DNA of 64,000 nt from Fagopyrum homotropicum (Eukaryota; Streptophyta; Magnoliopsida; Caryophyllales; Polygonaceae). Positions within the stretch are counted from its first letter, which is position 1; every line of letters starts with the position of its first letter. The stretch covers positions 11,190,001-11,254,000 of the forward strand of contig BSWB01000008.1 of assembly GCA_033239125.1 (NCBI GenBank). The letters are read 5' to 3'. The translations under genes and the position numbers were made by a program. Shown here in pieces: positions 10,004 to 21,531 of the stretch. Under the pieces are notes generated by a model. That model searched no databases, was not told where the DNA came from, and saw only the letters and a list, made by a program, of their open reading frames with translations.

Positions 10004-11940
10004 AAGCGCCGATAGAAATCTACATGACCTAAGAAATAACGAATTTCACGCACATTAGTAGGGTAAGGTAAGCTTTGAATTACATCAATTTTAGCCTTAT
10101 CTACTTCTATTCCTTTTGATGAGATAAATGCCCCAATACAATTCCTTGTTCAACCATGAAGTGACATTTTTCAGAATTGAGAACTAGATTGGTTTCAATG
10201 CATTTTTGAAGAACAAGTTTAAAATGTCCTAAGCATGCATCAAAACTATCTCCATGGAAGGTAAAATCGTCCATAAAAACTTCAATAAAGTTTTCAATAT
10301 ACTCGTAAAAATACTTATCATGCACCGTTGGAAGGTGCCGGGGGCATTGCAAAGTCCAAATGGCATTCCGCGATATGCAAAAGTGCCAAAAGGACAAGAG
10401 AAGGTCGTTTTATCTTGATCTTCCGGGGTGATGGCTATTTGGAAGTAGCCCGAGTATTCATCCAAGAAACAATAATAGGGGTGACCTGCAAGACGTTCTA
10501 GCATTTGGTCAATAAAAGGTAAAGGGAAATGGTCTTTCCGAGTTACCGTGTTTAGTTTGTGGTAGTCGATGCAAACTCTCCATCCGGTTTGAGTTTTGCT
10601 TGGAACCATCTCACCGTATTGATTTTCCACCATGGTGATACCTCCTTTTTTCGGAACCACTTGGGTTGACTAACCGACTTGCTATCCGAAATTTGGAATA
10701 TATCATCCGCTTGGAGGAGCTTCAATACTTCCTTCTTGACCACATCCATCATGGGCGGATTTAATCTTCTTTGTGGTTGTCTTTCTGGTTTTGCCTCTTC
10801 CTCAAGGAGGATCCTATGCATACATGTAGAGGGACTAATCCCCTTAATATCCGCAATGGTCCAACCAAGATCCGTCTTGTGCTCCTTTAGGATCTTCACC
10901 AACTTTTCTTCTTGAATTGGGGACAACTTGCTAGAAATGATTACCGGCAAAGTGTCGTTTTCCCCTAGAAAAGCGTATTTGAGATGTTGAAGAAGCTCTT
11001 TCAATTCTATCACCAGAGCCTGCACTATAGAAGGAACAAGCTTTTCGCTTGGAGTTAGCAATGTGGGCCCAATGTGCCAAAGATGAGATAGGGAGCCTTT
11101 TGTGCCCATCAAAATGAGCTAGAACTTCCTGCATATTAGATGTTAGTGTATAATACGAATTATGAATGTCAATATCATTTTCAATTATACTTTTCAATTG
11201 TCAATGTCGGACAAGTCGAAAACTTCTTGAATAATATGGTAAATCACATCAATAACACAAAGAGAATGGTCATCAATGAGGTGTTTCATAGAATCATAGA
11301 TATTAAACTGAACCACTTCCCCATCAATATCCATAGTCAATTTATTACTCACATAATCAATCTTAGTTCTAGCGGTTTTTAGAAAAGGCCTTCCCAACAA
11401 AATAGGTGCAACATGTGAATCATTTTCCATATCCAAAACGAAAAAAGCAGCAGGAAAAATCAAATTATCAACCATTACTAGCACATCCTCAATAATTCCC
11501 TTTGGGTAAACATTTGACCTATCAGCTAGTTGGACAACAATCCGAGTTTCAAGAAGTGGCCCAAGGCCAAGAGATTGGTATATGGAATAAGGAAGCACAT
11601 TAATAGATGCACCTAAATCAAGCATCGCTTTGTTAAAGCGGGTTTCACCAATAACGCAAGGAATGCTTACAATGCCCGGATCACTGCATTTCATGGGCAT
11701 TCGTCGTTGGAAGATATCTGACACGTGCTCACTCACTTGAACTTTCTGCTTTCCCTTCAGCTTCTGGTTCCTCTTGATCGTGCAAAGTTCCTTCAAAAAT
11801 CGAGCATATTTAGGGATACTTTTCACAAGTTTCAAAAGTAGAATGTTTACCTCACATTTGGAAAAGGTCTCAAAGAGATCTTTATCCTCAATCACCCTTC
11901 GCTCCTTTAGTGCTTCAGGAAAGGGAGCCGGAGGTTTCAC
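10004..11940 (-). pseudogene. Athila-1 pol, protease and reverse transcriptase part
   Basis: Reading from 11940: a protease domain with the aspartic active-site motif DLGAS at 11605-11619 and the LLGRPFLKTA flap-side motif; a linker with [23 protein letters not shown]; then RT with [65 protein letters not shown], the catalytic FMDDF (ATG-GAC-GAT at 10266-10274) and LGHVDFYRRF. Frameshifts occur near 10665, 10307 and 10130. The frame ends at the S2 insertion and continues at 8069. The catalytic residues are still readable, but the gene is broken. Confidence 0.9.
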
Positions 11941-12534
11941 AGTATATAACAGGGGAAAACTGAGACGGATTTAAGAATCCTCTTCAGCAGAACCCTCTGT
12001 TGACTTTTCCGCAAGGGTTGGTTTGCAGGCGCATGGGTGGCTCAGGGGCTGTCACTGTGGGGGCGGTGACATCCAGCCGCAGGGGCGGTGTCTATGCAGA
12101 GGCGGATGTGGGGGCGTCAGAACCGTTAGAGGGTTTTTCTTTGGCTTCCATGGTTGGCTTTGGTTGGACTTGCCTCCCGCTCCTCAATGTTAGAGCACTA
12201 ACATTCTCCTTGGGGTTTATAACAGTCTGGAAGGGCAAGTTCCCCGAGGATCAAGCTTCGATCCTTGTGATGGCTTCCGCAATTTGTCCAACCTGTTTTT
12301 AAGGTTCTTGATGCTAGACTATGTGGTTTGGACATGGGTAACAATGTGCATAGTCAAAACCTGCAGCATACCTTCAGTGGATTGAGACTTACCTTGGCGG
12401 GGTTGCAGTTGCTGCTGGTTTTAATGATCTCTCCACCGGTAGTTTTGTTGATCACACCAATTGGGCATGTAGGTCTGCATATGGATCATTCTGTTGACGT
12501 TGCTGCTGGTTTTGTTGACCATAACCTATAGCAT
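11941..12534 (-). other. Athila-1 gag-protease linker with GC-rich motifs
   Basis: A linker between gag and protease. GC-rich motifs lie at 12000-12115, including GTGGGGGCGGTGAC and CCGCAGGGGCGG. The part just below 12535 continues gag in another frame (GYGQQNQQQRQQNDPY). No separate gene. Confidence 0.6.
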
Positions 12535-13470
12535 TCACCTCAGCGTCATCGTCTTGGACTTGCGGACACAAGTCTGTGGGGTGGAAAGGGTCGTCACAAA
12601 CTCCACAAGACTTGAGTTGTGTGGAGTTCCCATCATGGTTAGCCTCTTAACCATTTCTTTGAGCTCATCTATTTCTTGTGAAAGTTCTAGACGGATGGGA
12701 TTGATGGCACTAACTCCTCTCTTGGTAGAAGATCTTCCAACGTTCCTCGTACCTTCCGCCATTTCCTGCATTTTTTCCATAGCAATTTCAGGAGTTGAGT
12801 TCAAAATATTACCTCCACAAGCGGCGTCCACTATTCTTCTTTCATTGTCCGATAATCCATTGTACAAATATAGCACTTAGTCCTCCGTGGAATATCCGTG
12901 GAAAGGGCAGCTCGATCTTAATTTTACAAAGATCTCGAAGTAGTCGTAAAGAGTTTCGTCCGCCTCTTGCTCGATGTTTCTTATTGCCTTCTTCAAGATG
13001 TTTGTCTTCTTAGCGGGGAAGTACTTCTCCAAGAAGGCCTTGTGGAGGTTCTCCCATGTGTCAATGCTCCCGGACGGAAGATGGTAATACCAATCGTCCG
13101 CCTCATCTTTGAGAGTGAAACCAAACGGCCGCATTTTGATTTACTCTTCGGTGACATTTGCCGGCTTCATGCTCATACACACGGTGTGAAACTTCCCAAG
13201 ATGTTTGATTGGGTATTTTCCATTCAACCTATGGAAGGATGAGAGCAAATAAAACAACCCCGGTTTGAGCTCAAAATTGACTCCTTTCCTAATTGCCGGT
13301 ATGGTGACCGCAAGCGTGTGTTGAGTCAAATCGGGCTGCGTGAGTTGGCGGAGAGTTCGGTTGGTCATCTCTTCGCGGGTTCGTTGTTGTCTTCGTTGTC
13401 GATTGTGCGTTCTTTCGATTTCTGGATCAAAAGGGGCAAAATCGGAGCTTGTAGCACGGGTTTGAACCAT
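12535..13470 (-). pseudogene. Athila-1 gag, decayed
   Basis: The structural capsid/nucleocapsid protein. It starts at ATG 13470 (MVQTRATSSDFAPF), 60 bases downstream of the primer site. It includes the gag core (GFTLKDEADDWYYHLP, WENLHKAFLEKYFP, FEIFVKLRSSCPFHGYS, LYNGL). Further down, in a shifted frame near 12555-12600, it has a zinc knuckle CGVCDDPFHPTDLC that fits CX2CX4HX4C. In-frame stops replace probable Gln codons at about 13138 and 12878, and at least one frameshift precedes the zinc knuckle. The knuckle distinguishes this gag from those of Athila-2 and Athila-3, where I see an Asn/Arg-rich tail instead. Confidence 0.85.
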
Positions 13471-13530
13471 GAAAATGGTTCAAACCAATAATCAATAATA
13501 AAAAATAAATCAAAACAAAAACTAAAACTC

Positions 13531-13547
13531 CCCCGGCAACGGCGCCA
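13531..13547 (-). other. Athila-1 primer binding site, tRNA-Asp
   Basis: On the minus strand TGGCGCCGTTGCCGGGG is complementary to the 3' end of plant tRNA-Asp (...CCCGGCAACGGCGCCA). This is the usual primer of the Athila group. It lies four bases inside the 5' LTR end. Confidence 0.9.
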
Positions 13548-13551
13548 AATT

Positions 13552-14332
13552 TGGCGAGGTTAAAAACCTATGGTCGTTGTCTTTTAGCTTAGTCAAAGTA
13601 GATTACCTAACGTTACACTAACCGGATTGTATAGTGTAAGTAAGGGTCGAACCCAAGAGGGTTTTACTCGAGTTTTGATTATTTTTAATTACGGAATTGT
13701 AACCAATGGGAGGGGGGGGGTTGGATTGTAACAAAGGCAAGACCAAAGCAAATAGGAATTAAGCAAAGATGGTGATAATAGATATGGAATGAAGAGTTAC
13801 ACTAGGTTGGATCTTAACATACACACTACTTGGTTGGTTCTTTTCATAAGTTATTCAACAAAGTCTCATCTTGATCTTAGATATGTGTTGCGCCAACCGG
13901 CATCAACACAACTTGACAAGATTATGGATCCGTAAACCTACAAGATCAAAGCACAAGTTAGCATTCTAGAAAAGACAAAGAGATATAAAGAATGAATAAA
14001 CAACGTTAAACTTCCTTTATAGTTATATTCCTTTTCCTTTAAGTAATTACAACCTTCTTTTACCTAAAGGGTTACTACTAGATATGGACCCGAACCCGTA
14101 ATCGATTAATCCTAGTACTTTGCATGCATTAGACACATAAGGAGATCAATCTAAGTGGTAAGAAACATGCAAACATAAGTTCGAGCTCAAGGAATATAAC
14201 ACAAATTGACTGACTAAACTTATATTAAAAAAGATTTGCAACCAAGTAGCAATGCAGCTTCAAAACAACCTAATGTAGCAAGGGAAATTAGAAACTCATT
14301 ACAAGTTGAAACTAGGAGATCAATCTAAGTGG
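13552..14332 (-). mobile_element. Athila-1 5' LTR (broken)
   Basis: Begins on the minus-strand 3' side as ...CCTCGCCA next to the primer site. Part of it (14087-14320) is a direct repeat of 376-625, which pairs it with the other LTR. Its 5' portion is missing: homology stops near 14315, where an 18-base segment (GGAGATCAATCTAAGTGG) that is also found at 14141-14158 is repeated at 14315-14332 before unrelated sequence begins. Confidence 0.75.
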
Positions 14333-14841
14333 ACTTACTTAGTTGCATTCAGTATATTAGTTTGATTGTTTTGGCTCGTTGTGTTGTTGTTTATTGCTAT
14401 AACTGATAACTAAAACTAGGATTGACCTTTATAACCATAATTAACCCAAGTGTATAATAACCGGACGGTTACCACTTGTCCAGTTCAGAATGGGGAAACT
14501 AGGAGGTGATCTTACGACCAGTCTAGCAGGTGACAGAAGGATGCATACGTTTTATTCTTGTTGGTGAAATGGCACAGAGGCGAAGTCGTAGCGATTCTCG
14601 TGTAACAACCATAAGTTGAAGTAGTAAAGGGATTAACCTTAATGAAAATAATAACCGGTTGAGCGCGAGCAAGCCTTATGTTTATATTACCTTATGTGTG
14701 TATGTGCCTTTACTGTCTTTCTGATATCTAGAATGTTAGCTAACGGTTTATATCGATATTGTAGATGTTCAGCAGGTTAGGGATCCTACTGAATGATCCG
14801 GACGGTGTGGTCAACCGGGGTTCCTGTACATTATAGGATGG
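14333..14841 (+). mobile_element. tRNA-Met-type LTR remnant, left part
   Basis: Similar in order of motifs to the LTRs at 20720-21250 and 25150-25640: GACTTACTTAG, a region like ACCCAAGTGTATAATAACCGG, GCTAACGGTTT, a GATCCGGA box. Truncated on the left by the Athila-1 break. It continues at about 16991 after a nested inverted LTR. Confidence 0.6.
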
Positions 14842-16990
14842 TGTAACACCCCAAATCCGCAAGACTCGGGGCGCTACTAGGATAGGATCTCACAGTTGAT
14901 CTTGACCCTAGGTTGACAACAAGTTCACTGGATCTTACAACAAGCCACATATAAATATAAAACCAAATACATAAAACTTTATAAATAAATACATCAAGGT
15001 TTACAAAACACAACTGAGTACAAAACGGCAACACAAATCCATACACATGCAAAATGACCCAAAACCCTCACACAACCTAGTGTATGGAAGCCCTCGGTTG
15101 ATCATCCATCTGGCTCATGCTGCAGTCTTCCTATCCTGCAGAATATCTACAACACGGTATAAACCGCTAGCTAACAGAACATGAATAAGAATGAAGGGAA
15201 TAGCACATACACACATCAACACATTACAATATGCAATGTCACACACACAACCATTTATTATCTTTAGTTACGTTATTCCATTACTAATTCAACTTCTTTT
15301 GTGGCACGAGGAGCCTCAAGAACCTCGCCTCTATCCCCTTCCACACAGGTTTTGCGTGGGGATTACTTCCCCTTAGAGTACAGGTTTTAGAGCACCTTCT
15401 CCACTCTCGGCGAGCTTTGACAGGTGGTCACGACCCGTTATAATACACTTGGGCCTTTTAATGTACATATGTGGTTGTCCTATTCCGGTTTAGGTTATAA
15501 ATGCAACAATCATATGCACACACACACCACCATCACAATCACTCAAATCCACAACTGCTCGCTAAGTTAGCCCAATGGACTTACCTGATATACACGTAAA
15601 CCTGTACCACATCACAGTATCCCCTCGAGGAAACGATCAGCGCTTGCATTAACAAGGCACACACACAATCAACATCATATAAGGTTAGGAGATCAACCTC
15701 CTACATCTCATAAACGTAACGAAACCATAATTCGAATTTAAACCTCGATATCTCAACATAACTCACAATTCCTCAAACCTCTCAAGGTATCATCTAATCA
15801 ACATCCCTCAATCTCAATTCTAATCCTACTTTAATTAATTAACCTTTAATCAATTAACGAACTTTTATCATAATAATATTTTGCCCGAAGGCAATTTCCA
15901 AACCCACGTGTCATCAAATTTCATCAAAGATAATCCACATAATCCCCAAAATAATATAATGACCATAATGGAATTTCCAGTTATCCATTTTGACAAGCCT
16001 AAGCTCAACTTAGGTCAAACCGCAATACGCAAAACGAATAAATTCATAACTTATTCCTTACTAACCTGATTGACGATCCAAAAGAAGATTCGGAATCACA
16101 ACAACGGAGGCTACACTTGGACAGCATCAAATTCACCGGAATATGAGTGAAGGAACTGGCCTTGTGACATATATGCTCGACCAAATCTTCATATGCTCGG
16201 AAATGCAGAAACTCGGTACCGATATGAAGAGAATGAAGAGAGGAATCCAAAAACTCAAACGGAATTGAAATCAGATTAGAAACGAATAGTAGATTTGAGT
16301 TTAATGGTTGAGAGAAATCAAAGCTTTTACGAGGAAACGTGAAGGAAATGAATTAATAAATGATTTTCCACTATTTATAGCGAAGACGATAATTATCCTT
16401 TAAACGATCCAAAGGCGGGTTGAACACCCGTCTCCAAATTTCTCGAAATTGGAATTATAAATCTGAAATATTGTAGGGATAATTATTCCACAACTGCCCT
16501 GGAAAACGCCTATTCCTAAGCTGTCTTTGTTAGCCGCTAAGAAACGAAATAGCGACTCTTTTGGCCGTTTTGCCTTTCCATGTTATTTCATATCTAGGAC
16601 ATGTCTGATCTCCTGATCATGTCCACAACTGCCTCGGAAAACGCCTATTCCTAAGTTGTCATTGTTAGCCGCTAAGAAATGAAATAGCGACTCTTTTGGC
16701 CGTTTTGTCTTTCCATGTTCTTCATATCTAGGACATGTCCGATGTCCCGATCATTTCTCTCAACTGCATTTTTATTAATTGAAGCTCCCGAATGCTCCAA
16801 ATAATGCGGGAGGGTAAAAACAATTACCCATGGGGAAAAGTGAAAAATTCCCCATAAGTCCAAAATTACGCTAGGAACATAACGGTGGGACTCATACTCA
16901 TCACTTATGCAATCTTCGCGAGTTATGTGTCAATTACTATCATTGTTTAAGTTAATCAACATTAATTAGAATTTCAAAATCCTAGCTCTT
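14842..16990 (-). mobile_element. Inverted LTR nested in the remnant LTR
   Basis: The left edge TGTAACACCCCAAATCCGC is the complement of the family's LTR end (GGATTTGGGGTGTTACA). Host LTR homology stops at 14841 and resumes near 16991. A direct repeat GATGG/TATGG (4 of 5) flanks it. The right edge does not end in the expected CA, so that boundary is uncertain. No coding sequence. It contains a 135-bp tandem duplication at 16488-16755. Confidence 0.6.
16488..16755. repeat. 135-bp tandem duplication
   Basis: Two near-identical copies starting CCACAACTGCC at 16488 and 16623. Each contains TAGCCGCTAAGAAA and ATCTAGGACATGTC. They lie within the nested inverted LTR. Confidence 0.85.
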
Positions 16991-17221
16991 ATGGACGGGA
17001 TCAAGTTTATATTTTAGTTGTTGTTCTTTCAATTGTTTTGAACTCGGTTGCGAGTCTTTTACGTTTCCTTTATTTAAACCTTTGGTTTATTTTAAGTTTT
17101 GGTTTTCATTTATTTGTGCCTTGTTGTAAGATCCGTTGTGTTGTTGCTACTTTGAGAGTTGGGACTCATTGTGAGGTCCTAGCCCGTAACGCTTTGAGTT
17201 TCCAGAACTTGGGGTGTTACA
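16991..17221 (+). mobile_element. tRNA-Met-type LTR remnant, right end
   Basis: Carries TTGTGCCTTGTTGTAAGATC, CATTGTGAGGTCCTAGCCCG and the terminal GGGGTGTTACA at 17211-17221. The next bases lack the AAGTGGTATCAGAGC primer site, so this was a solo LTR or has lost its interior. Confidence 0.65.
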
Positions 17222-18212
17222 CGCTTTTTGTGCTTTTTGGTAAAGTTTTTATTTTTTTCTAGATCTGGAAGTTATGAATCGTCCCTAAGCTTGGGGTTTG
17301 AAGAATCTTGTTTATTTTTAGTTTTCATGTACATTTTTTATAGTTTTGATAGTGGTTGTGTACATATATTGTTGAATAATTGTTATTGACTAACTTTGTA
17401 TGAACAAAAAACGTAGTTTATGTACATTTGAAAACGGGATGTGTTGAAAAACATACTTCTTTTGATTTTGTATGTATCAAAAAATGTAAGTTATGTACAC
17501 ATAGACAGAGGTTAGATGATACACAAACAGATATTATATGTACATACAACATGATGTTGATTGGGATATGTACATTAGAACAAAATATGATGTAATTTAC
17601 CACATATTATATATCATTCAATTGACATTGACAACTTTATCTGATACATTGCAATTATCTGATTACATGAAAAAAAAATGGCAAGAAAAAAAATGATGTG
17701 TATTAACCCTCACATTAGGAAGCAACCAGATAAATCAGGTGCATGGTCTTCCTCACAGGTATTTGTAATGATTGGTTCAGGAAAACATATGTAGGCAATC
17801 TTCATGATTTATATTTACACAGGAAAGCATAATATGATAGAACATTATGCAAAAATAACAGTCAACCATAAAAATACTACATATGTATGTGTAATGTACA
17901 ATTTGTGTACGACCTGTTTTATGTATTTGTTGTTGTGTTTAATTATGTACACTGATAACACATATGTACATCATCTTTATGTATAACACTTAACAAGAAA
18001 TAATCTACTGTGTAAATCATATTTATGTTCACCCAATACACATAACTCGATGTATTCCTATTTTTTAGTATGTACATCATATTTATGTTTAGTTAGTTCA
18101 CACTGATCAATGATTACATAAATTTTATTATGTACATCATATACATGTACATTTTATGTACTATATATTATGCATGAATTAACTCCTTACTTTTTTGCAT
18201 TGTAAATATAAC
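17222..18212. other. AT-rich region with repeated ATGTACAT
   Basis: No gene recognised. The palindrome-like string ATGTACAT (or TGTACA) recurs about a dozen times at irregular spacing, densest near 18070-18165. It may be the 5' or intronic part of the DUF1985-like fragment that follows, but that is only inference from position. Confidence 0.4.
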
Positions 18213-18777
18213 AGAGGATGGCTGACACATACACACAAGATTTTTCCAAAATGATAGTCAACGATACTACCCAGTTCAAGGTGTGCATTTCAATATAAAC
18301 ATAAACATAATATTATGCATCTCATATATATGTAGTATCAATCATGCAAAACTTACCAATATTCTTACAGTTTACATACCGATGGGAAGAAAATGATAAG
18401 GGCGATGGCTCGGATCAACTACTTTTGTCGGCCAACAATGATACCCACCATAACGGACGGTCTATCTGTGGAAGTGAAGGCCAAAGTTAGGAACAACCCC
18501 TTTGGTCCAATAATTGAGATGAGCACAAGGCTCAAAATGAGCAATCAACTGATACACTTCATGCTCTTGAGGGAGGTGAAGATAAAGCGAAAGCATTCTA
18601 TGTGGTTCGGCATCAATAATGTTATCATTACATTTGGCCTCACAAAACTTTTTGAAATAACTGGAGTGAATTGCTCTGATGATTGTTTCAATACTCATGA
18701 TGAATTCCGGTTAGTGAGCGAGTTATCGATCTTTCCGCACGCGCGGCTCAATTCTCTCGCAGGCACGAGGTGCTGAG
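18213..18777 (+). pseudogene. DUF1985-like gene fragment
   Basis: A 128-codon open frame at 18393-18776 contains RNNPFGPIIEM, QLIHFMLLREVK, KHSMWFGINNVIITFGL and FEITGVNC. This spacing of a 'LLREV ... MWF ... F...E...TG.NC' pattern is typical of DUF1985. That plant domain is often found with Ulp1-like proteases in Mutator-like elements and in related host genes. An upstream ATG (about 18220, MADTYTQDFSKM) ends at a plausible donor (AAG|GTGTGC) with a possible acceptor before 18371, but the splice does not keep the DUF1985 frame. Homology ends near 18740, where LARD-A begins. I see only this piece and no protease. Confidence 0.55.
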
Positions 18778-18778
18778 T

Positions 18779-20463
18779 GACGGGTTTATCCCATAATCTT
18801 GTTCCGACTTTTTGTTATCTCACATTTTCCTTTTGGACCCCTCGTTCTCTAGCACAAAGGAGACAAGGTGCAGTTGACCCGTGGTTCTTCCCACCTTGTG
18901 CAGCCTTTGCCGTTCCTTCTCACTCCACTCTTTTGCCATTCACGTTGGTTTATTTCCTCTTCCTTCCTTTGTGTTTTCTTCTCCACCATCTTCTCTTTCG
19001 GATCTCTTGGGTGTGGCCTGTAGTGGAGGGGCTTCTGATCCGGTTCGGTAAGCCTTCCCTCCTCCCTCCCTTCTTCTTCCCTGCTGCATTGCTTCTTCTT
19101 CTTCTTCTTCTTCTTCTTCTTGTCCATTGCCATGGTTGAGGCTTTAGAAGAGAGTTCATCTTGTTTCCTTTGCATGCATGTCTTCCTAGCTAGTTTAGGT
19201 CGTGGAGAAGAGCTTGGATGTTATGGATGCAATTTGGAGAAGACCCGACCAGAGAAGGAAGCCATAGAAGCTCAAGTGCACAATCAAAGATCGAAGAAAT
19301 CGTTGTTTATGGAGTTTTACCACGGGGGCGACATCGAGCGCCGCGGGGCGGTAACTACCCAGCCGTAGGGACAGTGAGAAGCGCCGCGGGGACGGCGTCA
19401 GGATTTCCAGGCACCGCGGGGGCCGTGACCTTCAGCACGCGGCCGCACCTTTTGTTTCCGCGGCTGAGTTTGTTCAACAGTAGGCTCTTCTTCTCCCTTA
19501 TTTATTTCATTCTTTCCTTAGTTGTGAGGTTGTTTCATGTTAGTAGAATGCCTAGGGTGGAGTTAGGATGGTTGTGAATGTCATCCAGTAGTTGTGGACC
19601 TTAGGAGACCTTAGAGTGACGGGTTTATCCCATAATCTCTTTCCGACTTTTCGATATCGCACATTTGCCTTTTGGACCCCTCGTTTTCTAGCACAAAGGA
19701 TACAAGGTCCAGCTGACCCTTGGTTCTCCCCACCTTGTACAACCTTTGCATTTCCCTCTCACTCCACACTTTTGCCATTCACGTAGGTTTCTTTCCTCTT
19801 CCTTCCTTTGTGCTTTCTTCTCCACCATCTTCTCTTTGGGATCTGTTAGGTGTATCCAGTAGTGGAGGAGCTTCGAATCCGGTTTAGTAAGCCTTTCCTC
19901 CTCCCTCCCTTCTTCTGCCCTACTGCATTGCTTCTTCTTCTTCTTCTTCTTCTTCTTCTTCTCTCCTTGTCCATTGCCATGGTTGAGACTTTGGAAGAGA
20001 GTTCATCTAGTTTCCTTTACATGCATGTCTTCCTAGCTAGTTTAGGTCGTGGAGAAGAGCTTGGATGTTGTGGATGAAGTTAGGAGAAGACCCAACCAGA
20101 GAAGGAAGCCATAGAAGCTCAAGTGCATAATCAAATATCGAAGAAATCGATGCTTCTGGAGTTCTACCGCGGGGGAGGCATTAGGCGCCACGGGGCGGAA
20201 CCTAGCCAGCCGCAGGGGCGGTGAGCATCGCCGCGGGGGCGGCGTCGGGATTTCCAGGAACCGCGGGGCCGTAACCTTCAACACGTAATCACGCCTTTTG
20301 TTTCCGCGGTTGCTTTTATTCAACAGTATGCTCTTCTTCTCCCTTCTTTTTTTCATTCCTTCCTTAGTTGTGAGGTTGTTTCATGTTAGTAGCATGCCTA
20401 GGGTGGACCTGGGATAGTTGTGAATGCCATCTAGTAGTTGTGGACCTTAGGAGACCTTAGAGT
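18779..20463. repeat. 840-bp tandem duplication inside the LARD LTR
   Basis: Copy 1 (18779-19617) and copy 2 (19618-20463) both start GACGGGTTTATCCCATAATC and end CCTTAGAGT. They differ by scattered substitutions and by the length of a TTC run (19092-19121 and 19931-19962). LARD-B begins inside the equivalent of copy 2. Confidence 0.88.
19318..19445. repeat. GC-rich motif array in LARD LTR
   Basis: Contains CCACGGGGGCG, GCGCCGCGGGGCGG and CACCGCGGGGGCCGTGAC. The second tandem copy (20165-20285) includes GCCGCAGGGGCGGTGAGC, practically the Athila-1 motif. Confidence 0.7.
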
Positions 20464-21518
20464 CTCGGTTGTTGCTTAGTATGACTCGAGTGTGATGATC
20501 ATGTTATACTTCTTAGACTAGTTGTGTTCTAGCTTGTTGATAAGTTATTTTTGTAGGAGAGTGGGCTGTTGTAGTTCCTTTATATATGCGAAGTCTAAGG
20601 ACTTCTAGCCTTTGAGAGTGTTGTTGATGTGTGTCTCATTTTGATCAAGCCTTGGTTGTATTCCTACGGGAAGTTAAGATCGATTTTGGTTAGCTTTGAG
20701 ATGAGGTAAGTCCTCATACTTACTTAGCCGCTTTTATGCATTATTTGGATATGTGATGGTGGTGTGTGTTTAATTGCTTATAATCATGAAACTGGATTAG
20801 GACAACTTGGTTATATATATTATTGGCCCATTGTCTATTATTATCGGGCGGTGACATCACTACCCAGCTCCCGAGGGAGACTGAGAGGTTCTTTGCAACC
20901 AGGCCACACATGGTATACGGACGGGATTCTTCAACACTCCACATGGTATATTGGTTGAGCTCCGCATCACTCTTGTTGGTTACACGGGGACATAGGCGAG
21001 AGTTATAAGATTCTTGTGTCACACTTTAAATGAATGGAACTAGTAATAGAATAACTTATCAAGAAGATAAGAATCTGTTGTATATTTATGAGCATGACTT
21101 TTGTATTATGTGTACTTATGTGTGTGTTTGCTCCCTTACTATCCTTATAATGCCTATAATGTTGGCTAACTGTTTTACACCAATTGTTGTAGTTGATGTG
21201 CAGGTTAGGTGTGGCCGAGTGATCCGGAAGAGTGGTAGCCAGGATTCCGTACATCATAGATTGAGTTGGGGGTTTGAGTCCTTGTTTTGTTGTTGTATAT
21301 TGTTGTATTGTTGGCGTTGTTGTATAGACGGATGATGTCTTTCCTTTCTTTATGTATTCGGGAATCATGTCGTTGCATTATATTATTTTCGGTTTTGGCC
21401 TTTATTTGTGTCTTGTTGCCAGATCCGGTGAAATTGTTGTCAGGCTAAGGGTCGGGAACTATTGTGAGGTCTCCGCCCGTAGCATCCCGAGTCTCACGGA
21501 TTTGGGATTTTATAAAAG

Positions 21519-21531
21519 TGGTATAAGAGCC
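21519..21531 (+). other. LARD-A primer binding site, tRNA-Met
   Basis: TGGTATAAGAGCC matches the canonical TGGTATCAGAGC initiator tRNA-Met primer site with one change. It follows the LTR end after four bases. The duplicate copy at 32465 keeps the expected C. Confidence 0.8.

Larger units (their letters stand above)
18778..21514 (+). mobile_element. LARD-A 5' LTR
   Basis: About 2.7 kb, probably starting TGACGGGTTTATCC at 18778. It ends in TTTGGGATTTTATA, a mutated form of the GGGGTGTTACA end seen in related LTRs, and is followed at once by a tRNA-Met primer site. It contains an 840-bp tandem duplication, TTC microsatellites and GC-rich motifs (19318-19445, 20165-20285). The right 1.3 kb is repeated at 31145-32460. 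The left edge is inferred, because the other target duplication is not visible. Confidence 0.7.

Noticed and set aside
18213..18400. An upstream exon (MADTYTQDFSKM) spliced to the DUF1985-like frame
   Set aside because: The apparent donor and acceptor would join in a frame that meets a stop or differs from the DUF1985 frame, so no gene model was made.
18849..19175. Lys/Arg-rich open frames around the TTC repeats of the LARD LTR
   Set aside because: They are produced by the TTC microsatellite and repeated in the second tandem copy with different breaks.
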